Below are positions 36,888 through 64,000 of a stretch of DNA of 64,000 nucleotides, in pieces. The stretch is from the NCBI RefSeq assembly GCF_018320785.1, contig NC_054866.1, forward strand, positions 9,330,487-9,394,486, read 5' to 3'. The position numbers and the translations under genes were made by a program. The notes under the pieces were generated by a model. The model saw only the letters and a list, made by a program, of their open reading frames with translations, was not told the origin of the DNA and made no database searches. Position 1 is the first letter of the stretch. Each line of letters opens with the position of its first letter. The stretch is from Cheilinus undulatus (Eukaryota; Chordata; Actinopteri; Labriformes; Labridae).

Positions 36888-37170
36888 CAAAGTTCCCAAA
36901 GTCTGAACAGAGCTGGGAAAGAAGGCTTTTAGGTTTTTTTGTTTGGAACAATCTGCAGACTGAATTTAAGCTGCAAAACTTGGTGTTTCTGAATGTTTTT
37001 AAATCTGCAGTGAAAACATTAGAATTAAGTGATGACTTCAAATAGTTTTCTCTCTCTTTATGTGAACTGTACGTGTCCAAGAGTATTGTTTGATGAAACT
37101 GTGTATCTTGGTCAGCTATCCCTTGAAAAGAGATCTCTGAGCTTAATGGGTCTAGCCTGGTTAAATAAAT
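36888..37170 (+). repeat. 3' end of a Rex1/L2-like LINE
   Basis: This matches the tail of the LINE fragment at 4110-4340 and continues into the natural terminus (AGAGATCTCTGAGCTTAATG, then TTAAATAAATAAATAA). It shows what the copy at 3260-4345 looked like before its 1.9-kb insertion. Confidence 0.6.
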
Positions 37171-37467
37171 AAATAATAATTTAGTGGGAACAGTTTTTGT
37201 CTATGTAGTTGATGCAGGATTGCATAACTGCAAATCATCCTCCACCTTCAGCCTTGCCTGGTACTCACTTTTGATCATTGCTGGTGCCAAGGGGCTGTCT
37301 TCATGTTTACGGTGCTAAATGTCTCAGTTACCTTCAGTGACCAAAATTTCATGTGCCTGTCAAAATTCCCCTGGTTTGGTCACTAGACTTAGTGCTTTTG
37401 TCTCAGTGTGACCACAGGGTTTACACAGCCTTGTGCTGTCATTATCTTGTGCATCTTTGACACTGTG

Positions 37468-38595
37468 GGCTCTATTTTCGTAGACCAGGCACAGGCACGG
37501 CGCAACTGGAAAACGGTTCAATGTTGTAAGGAGAAGGGCCAAAAAAAAAAAAACAGCTGTCAGAGCAAAGAATGCACACAGTGGCCACCAGGCTGCGCAT
37601 CAGAGGCCACGATGCGTGTCACTGTATGAACCACCTCGTGGGACAGATGTAATCTGTTCCTGTGTCATGAATAGGAGTACAAAATTAAGTGACAATTCAT
37701 TAAACACAGCAGCAGGCTAATCCAGGCATCATGCTTGTGATCCACCTGCATTCCTGCTCTGTCATCGCCAAATAAGAGAACCTTTGGTGATATATTCTCT
37801 CCCGGTATCTCCTCCTCATCCTCCTTGCAATAATGTACTCCATCCTTTTAGATCACGTTAATAATAAAGATTAAAACAGAGAAATATGGGCAATCACAGG
37901 TAAATCCTTAAGACACCGACTGACTGACATTCATTCAGCGAGCGTCTCTCTCGTTTTTTTTTTTTTTTTTTTTTTTGAATTTCATGAGATGAGAGAAGTC
38001 GAATATATACCCCGTATTGGATGCCGTGGCTGTTTGTGGTTGGCTGAGAGATGTGAACTCGTTAGTTTTTAATCACTCCCAGCTGCTATCAGGTTGAGTT
38101 TCAATTACGCATGACAAACATCTTTGATCTGACATCAGATGTGACGGGACAATTTATATAGATACAAATGTATATGCTGGTTTAGACGATTACATTAAAT
38201 AGTGGTTGCTGTGATTGTTTATTGCATTGAAATGTGCCTGACACTCTGGAAACCTGCCTGTGAGGTTTTGGTGACGTGTGCGCACTGTGCACCTGTCAGC
38301 CAAATTACCACTACACCGGGCGCGCTTCACCTGCGCCGAGAATAGACCAGGTTGAAGCTGGCGGGCTTTCAGCGCACCTTCCGCGCAGTGTTTTGGCACG
38401 AAATTGTCACTGCGCCAAGCTGAATCTGTCGACACCTCCCCCTGGTGTGCCGCCACACCCACCTTGGCACAGCCCGGTCTACCAAATTGCCAAATTGGCT
38501 GCGCACGGTGGTGCGCCGGACAAAATTACCACTGCGCGGGGTGCGCCACGCTCTGCCACCCTGCGCTGTGCCACAAAAATAGACACAGCAGCAGA
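37468..38595. mobile_element. Nonautonomous DNA element with GC-rich interior
   Basis: The left end GGGCTCTATTTTCGTAGACC and the right end (complement starts TGTGTCTATTTTTGTGGCAC) are inverted relatives. The right third holds GC-rich repeats of an AAATTACCACTGCGC-like unit (38300-38560). Open frames across it are compositional. Absent from the equivalent place near 6540. Confidence 0.5.
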
Positions 38596-38696
38596 AGTTA
38601 GCAAAGCTATTTATCTTTTTATCTGGTTTATGGTTCTAGACCTCCCCTGACGTTTGGTGCAGGCCTGCCTCACAATTTGAAAACCATTTTCCCATA

Positions 38697-39340
38697 CTAT
38701 TGCCTAATGGTAAAACCCATCCATCTATCCATCTTCTTCCGCTTATCCGAGATCGGGTCACGGGGGCAGCAGTTTAGGCAGGGAAGCCCAGACTTCCCTC
38801 TCTCCGGCCACTTCATCCAGCTCTTCCCAGGGGATCCCAAGGCGTTCCCAGGCCAGCTGAGCGACATAGTCTCTCCACCATGTCCTGGGTCTTCCCTGGG
38901 GCCTCCTCCCAGTGGGACTTGCCTGGAACACCTCACCAGGGAGGCATCAAGGAGGCATCCGGACCAGATGCCCAAGCCACCTCATCTGGCTCCTCTCAAC
39001 GCGGAGGAACAGCGGCTCTACTCCAGGTCTCTCCCGGGTGGCCAAGCTTCTCACCCTATCTCTAAGGGAGAGCCCAGACACCCTGCAGAGGAAACTCATT
39101 TCAGCTGCCTGTATCCATGATCTTGTTCTTTCTGTCACAACCCACAGCTCGTGGCCATAGGTGATGGTGGGAACGTAGATCGACCGGTAAATCGAGAGCT
39201 TCGTCTTTCGACTCAGCTCTTCACCACGACAGACCGATGCAGAGACCGCATCACTGCCGACGCCGCACCGATCCGCCTGTCGATCTGCCGTTACATTCTT
39301 CCCTCACTCGTGAACAAGACCCTGAGATACTTGATTTCAT
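38697..39340 (-). mobile_element. 3' fragment of a non-LTR retrotransposon (Rex3/RTE-like)
   Basis: The minus strand keeps a C-terminal LINE reading: VTERTRSWIQAAEMSFLCRV, SGLSLRDRVRSLATRERPG, RSQMRWLGHLVRMPPGCLPG, then RPRTWWRDYVAQLAWERLG. Frameshifts separate the blocks. The 3' end carries GATG-type repeats (plus-strand CCATCCATCTATCCATC at 38715). The 5' part is lost, as in most such copies. Confidence 0.7.
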
Positions 39341-39946
39341 TTATTTCAATACCCTCACGTTAAGTTGATGAATACTTAACAGATTTCTACAAAATAATAA
39401 ATCGATCACACAAAGACAATGTCTTCTTTAGTTTTCACTGGGTTTATCACAAGAGGAGGCCAGAATAAAATAATGACACCATGTGTACGTTTTCTATGCT
39501 ACTAGTCTTGTAAATATTTAGAATAACTGACTGTAGCTACCAGGGAGAGGGGCATGGTGAAGGAAGAGTTCTCAAGAAAAAAAAAACATGAACTATTAAT
39601 TTGTTTATTTTTGAACAAGACAATAAATTCTTTGAATTCTATTGGTTTAATTGAAATAAAAAGTGCTTGAACTGAAAAAGACTGTTCTCTACATAATTGA
39701 GCAAACCAAACTACCCTCTAAACTGCATTAGGCCGATGATTAGTTGCAACAATAAGGCTTAGTGCATCTACACTCCTCTACTGCTAACTTTGTTAATTTT
39801 ACTGGGGAAAACAGCAGAAATACTAAAAATCACTGCTAAAAATTATTGACAAAATAGAAATGGCATTGTGCTTTAGACATGATTAAAATGTAAATTATCT
39901 GAGTGTTTATAGCTAAGCAACAGAATACAGAATTTCTTAATGATAC

Positions 39947-40005
39947 GTTATTATTATGTTTATTATTAGAATTACCATCATTATTATTATTATTATCATT
40001 ATTAT
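39947..40005. repeat. ATT/TTA microsatellite
   Basis: Interrupted TTATTATTA and ATTATTATT runs. No other feature seen in 39340-40720 apart from AT-rich spacer. Confidence 0.7.
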
Positions 40006-40727
40006 GCCCTCTCCAAACAAGCACATACTAACTGATGGTGACATGATCTTAGTTTTAGTGTATGTTTCACATCTGGAGGAGGTCCGTCTGGTATCAAATA
40101 TCTAGTAGAATTAATAGATTTTAGATGAGGAGTCTATAATCAAAACAATGCAGTAGCTGTTTCAGACAGGACTCTAGAGATTAGAACATTTTGTGTTCAT
40201 GTTCTGGTCAAGTTAGAGATTTTGGTCTATTTTGCATGCATGTCTTCTTTCACTCTAAAAGAAAGAAAACTTCCAAAAATACACATTTAGATGGTGTTTA
40301 TTTTTACTGCCCTCTGTCTGTTTGCATCTTTAGATTTTCCTCAAACAAGCTCCTCTACATATTTAAACATTTCAGGTAAAATACTGTCTTGTAATTAACT
40401 GGGCAAGTTCGATGGTGATCTGTTTTAGTTCATTTTTTATCCTATTCACCTGCAGTGCCTCGTCAAATACGTGCAAATTAGCTCTATTTACTTAAAATGC
40501 GCTAATTTGCATATCAATGCTTTTATATTGATGACAGATTTTTAGATACACGTATTCACCTGTAGTTTCCCCCCTTTAGTACAGTATATATTAGCCTGTA
40601 TGGCCATGATAAAGCTAAAGCAAACTCAGCTAGTGATCATACATGTGCATTAGCAACATACACGTTAACTACAGGCTACTTGGTCATGTCTTTTGTAAAC
40701 TGGAGTCCTCTGTACATCAACACTCAC

Positions 40728-40900
40728 CTCCAAACAAGACCAGAGACAGTGGCGGGCTGTGATGGGAGAGCTAGTCTGCTGCTGGTGTCTGTGTTCACAG
40801 CAGGTCTAGGAGAAGAGAAGTGAGGGGAGAGCGGGGTACAGAAGGCATCAGAACTCGTCATCTCCCGACCTGCTATTTCTGAGTGGTAGCTGAGTCATAG
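40728..40900 (-). other. Candidate 5' noncoding exon and promoter of gene 2
   Basis: Because the gene 2 ATG (35492) directly follows an acceptor, a noncoding exon should lie upstream. On the minus strand this stretch ends at TTTGGAG/GTGAGTG (donor at 40727), is less AT-rich than its surroundings and carries a TGACTCAGC AP-1-like box near 40890. The 5' limit is unknown. No transcript evidence is available and no counterpart was recognised for gene 1. Confidence 0.35.
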
Positions 40901-41029
40901 TTATCAGCTGATGAAGTCACCCACCCCCTACTGAAAACTGACATTTTGATGCTGGTGCATATTCTGCTTTAGGCTCATGTTAAGGACATTTGTCAATGTT
41001 TTGTGATATTGTGTTTGGTATCTTCTACG

Positions 41030-41900
41030 GTTTAGGTCAGGCCAATTGGCTGGCCAATCAAACACAGTCATACCATGGTCAGCAAATCAGTCTCTGGTAG
41101 TTTTGGCTTCATTGTGAGCAGATGCCAAGTCCTGCTGGAGGGGGAAATCAGAATCTCTGTAAAGCTTCTCAGCAGATGGAAGCATGAAGTGCTCTAAAAT
41201 CTCCTGGTAGATGGCTGACAGCATTGATGCTGGACTTGAAAAAGCACAGTGGACCAAGAGCAGTAGATGACATGGCACCATGGACCATCACTGACTGTGG
41301 AAACTGAAAACACTGGACTTCAAGCACTTAGGATTGTGCACCTCTCAAATCTTCCTCTAGACTCTGGGACCTTGATTTCCAAATGAATGCAAAGTTTACT
41401 TTCATCTAAAAACAGGACTTTGGACCACTGAGCAGTAGTCCAGTTCTTTTTTTCCTTAGTCCAGGTGAGATGCTTGTAACATTTTCTGTGGTTCAAGATT
41501 GACTCAACACTAAGAACACAACACTTATAGTCCATTTCCTGAACCTGACTGTGTGGTGGCTCTTGATCCAGTGACTCTAGTCCACTCCTTGTGAAGCTCC
41601 CTTTAGGTCTTCAGTCTGCCTTGTTTGACAATCCTCTGAAGGCTGAGCTCATCCCTCTTGCTTGTGTTCCTTTTCTCACCACACTCTTCTCTTCCAGTAA
41701 ACTTTCCATGAATATGCTCTGACACACCCTCTGAGAACAGCCAGTCCTTTCAGCAGTGACCTTCTGTGGCTTCCCCTCCTTGTGGAGGATGACACTGGTT
41801 GTCTTGGTGGTGTACAGTGGGAGAATGAAGGCTCAGGAAACCTTTGCAAATTGGACTTTTCCACAATACTCTGGATTTGTGTATCAAATTGAAGGTAAAC
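41030..41900 (-). pseudogene. Tc1-type transposase relic
   Basis: Minus-strand pieces in order: an N-terminal part at 41680-41850 (the family's helix-turn-helix, aligning with 8166-8420); HLTWTKEKKNWTTAQWSKVL and FLDESK near 41400-41490 (first catalytic region); SMLSAIYQEILEHFMLPSAE and LQQDLASAHN near 41100-41240 (second). The third acidic motif region is truncated near 41040. Frames are broken, with deletions. Confidence 0.75.
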
Positions 41901-41928
41901 ATCTAAAATGTCTTTCAGTGTTTAAGAT

Positions 41929-42766
41929 CAGTGTCGGGGGTAACACGTTACAAAGTAATCCGTGAGAGTACTCAGATGACTTTTTTGGAGTAATGAGTAA
42001 CGCAACGCGTTAGTTTTACAATTCAAGTAATCCCTATTGGTTACATTTTCATAAAAGCACTACTGAAAGAAAAATCCTAAATTTCCTCTCTCTTCAGTGG
42101 CTTCAAAAAGAGAGAAAGAAAAAAATAAGCTCCTTGAAGCATCTGCTTTGTTTGTCCTTCTCTCTTCCTGTAGTCATGTTGGCACGTGCCAGCAGAAGGT
42201 AAACATTCTGTGCCACTACGCATTGTTAGCGTGTTGAGACAGTGAGATGAAAGAGAGGACAGCAGGCCACTGTGGGATTATCCCCATTATGATGGATTTT
42301 TGGATCAAAGGGACAAGAACGGCATCCTGGTGAAACTTAAGTTTAAAAGCTCCATTTGCTTTCATTGAATCAGCTGTTAAGCTGTTCCAGTTAGGCGTGG
42401 TTATTATGCACAGCGTTGGAGTGATTCTGTCCGCCTCTGCTTATCTTGTTGTCAGATCATTAAAGAGATGTAAAGGTTTTCCTGTCTGTTAGCGGTGTTG
42501 TAAGGCTGCAGAGATACAGATTATGGGCTGTAAATTAGGCTGTACATTGACATTAGGGTCTGCACATTTAAATGCAGACGTGTGGTCATTATCTGTCGTT
42601 TTTACAGGAACAAGTGGCTAAAGGGTTTTAACATTTAGTAACGCAAAAGTACTCTAATGCATTAGTTGTAAAGGGAGGTAACGGAGTAACGTAACAAATT
42701 ATTTTTCTCTATATGTAACGCAGTAACCTAACGAGTTAGTTTCAAAAGTAACGCTACCCGACACTG
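41929..42766. mobile_element. Nonautonomous hAT element (838 bp)
   Basis: Ends CAGTGTCGGG and, from the right, CAGTGTCGGGTAGCGTTAC, with repeated GTAAC/GTTAC subterminal motifs. Exact 8-bp target duplication TTTAAGAT at 41921-41928 and 42767-42774. The other unit has an uninterrupted version near 8466-8480. No transposase frame. Confidence 0.92.
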
Positions 42767-43239
42767 TTTAAGATGGATATTCTTAATGTGTGTAATGGCA
42801 TCACAATGGACTTAGAAAAATTGTGGGGAGGACCCCTGGTCCCTAACGAGGAGTCCAAGTGTCAAAAGTTTCAAAATATCTTCTATCATGCAAACCGTAG
42901 TTGGTTACATCCCTGTAAATATATTGAAACAATGAATTACTGTTCATTACTATTAGTTAATTACTGAGTGTTGAAATGGCGTGTAACAAATGAAAATGTA
43001 TGATTTGCTGCAGAAGACCTAATATTGTTCAAATACTGACCGTACAATATTCACACAATACGATGCAATGTAGAGAAAAAAAGAGCATTTTTTGCTGCTT
43101 TATTTACAGCCTTGCTCTAAATGTATGCCTTTTTATTTTGTTAAAAAGATAAAAGTTACACCTTGGCCAGCTAAGGTTCAGAATTAATGTTAAAATGAAT
43201 TAAACCTGCTAAACGGTCTGATATTGCTCTTGTCAGCTA

Positions 43240-43600
43240 AAATATGTGGAAGAGCTTCTCTGGACATGTTAAACCTTGTAGGAGACTCAGGAGAACACAC
43301 TGGCTTTCATTCGTATTGGCTAGAAACAAGAGACTGAGGCTATGTTTGGCGAAGGCTCACCAAATGTGGACATCAGAAGATTGTGTAAATGTCTGGACTG
43401 ACGAGTCTTTATTATTACTGGTATATTAGGGTCAGAATAGGTTTGCATGACATGTTCAAAGTCAATAAAATCACCTTTCTTCCCCATTCTCATGCTCGGT
43501 AAGAACTGCAGCAGATAGTCTTGCCCATGCCCGTGTATGGTTGCTGCCATATTGGCTGTCAATGTTGATGTTAATGTTGATAAACCTGATGAAGTGGCTG
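43240..43600 (+). repeat. Tc1 relic 3' of gene 3
   Basis: Matches 15640-15980 of the other unit: GTGGAAGAGCTTCTCTGGA, a GCTAGAAACAAGAGACTGAG stretch and CTGGACTGACGAGTCTTTAT. Decayed and noncoding. Confidence 0.6.
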
Positions 43601-43927
43601 GTTAATGTAGGTGGGATGATAGGCATCTGATGCTACTTACCATTTGTCTAAAAGAAGTATAAACATATAGAAAAAAAAAAGTTAAAAGTTTAGGGTTATA
43701 TACTGAACATAGTTTAGACTTTTTAATGATCACATCCAGTGACATCACACATGTTTCTAGAATAATGCCACATTCATCATAAACATAAGAATGACCTTTG
43801 AAGAGATTATGGATGAATCAGATTGAGCAGAGAAAGTAATATTCCAGTCGGTTAGTTTAGTGTTGACTCAAAGTCGATGGAAACAAAAGAGCAGTTTAAG
43901 AAATTGATTGATCAATCACTGTTCATA

Positions 43928-64000
<20,073 letters not shown>

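Noticed and set aside
38276..38650. 124-codon plus-strand frame
   Set aside because: It runs through GC-rich repeat units of a nonautonomous element; composition explains it.
38677..39120. 147-codon plus-strand frame
   Set aside because: Antisense shadow of the LINE C-terminal region that reads sensibly on the minus strand.

Overview
This window is teleost fish nuclear DNA: intron-rich minus-strand genes with canonical GT/AG borders sit in AT-rich sequence crowded with fish-type Tc1/mariner, hAT, Harbinger and non-LTR elements. No bacterial, phage or CRISPR features were seen.

The backbone is a tandem array of at least three SLC6-family (GABA/betaine/taurine-type Na+/Cl- symporter) genes, all on the minus strand. 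Gene 1 (positions 1-2065) has coding exons 1, 2 and the edge of exon 3, then runs off the left end. Gene 2 (16333-35492) is complete: 14 coding exons totalling 1776 nt, an uninterrupted 591-residue protein. Gene 3 (43928-64000) has exons 4-14 plus 10 nt of exon 3 and runs off the right end. Every exon of genes 2 and 3 that can be compared has exactly the same length. Introns and intergenic DNA also align between units, so the units are segmental duplicates. Both visible start codons directly follow a splice acceptor, so an upstream noncoding exon is expected; a candidate for gene 2 lies near 40728-40900.

The 2.1-16.3 kb spacer between genes 1 and 2 holds a broken extra copy of SLC6 exon 13 (7462-7618) and, on the plus strand, the last two recognisable exons of a cyclin-like gene with a poly(A) signal (7823-9493). 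It also holds a Harbinger relic with a nested Tc1-type miniature element, and a three-level nest: a THAP-coding P-element-like transposon inside a hAT element inside a Tc1 relic. The 35.5-43.9 kb spacer holds a perfect 28-bp hairpin next to a microsatellite, retroelement fragments, a Tc1 relic and an 838-bp hAT element.

Much of the length difference between units is transposon insertion, and the paralogous intron often preserves the empty site. A Tc1 element carrying a LINE fills gene 2 intron 2 but not gene 1 intron 2. Gene 3 introns 8 and 13 carry hAT, Tc1 and other insertions absent from gene 2. Gene 2 intron 6 carries a 1.6-kb Harbinger-type element absent from gene 3.

The transporters look functional in gene 3 (as far as visible) and intact in frame in gene 2. 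However, gene 2 has lysine in place of the TM1 gate arginine, and genes 2 and 3 differ most strikingly in the exon coding TM6, part of the substrate site. This suggests a recently duplicated family diverging in transport properties. I see no clearly new system; the most promising leads are these transporter changes, the P-like element and the cyclin fragment.
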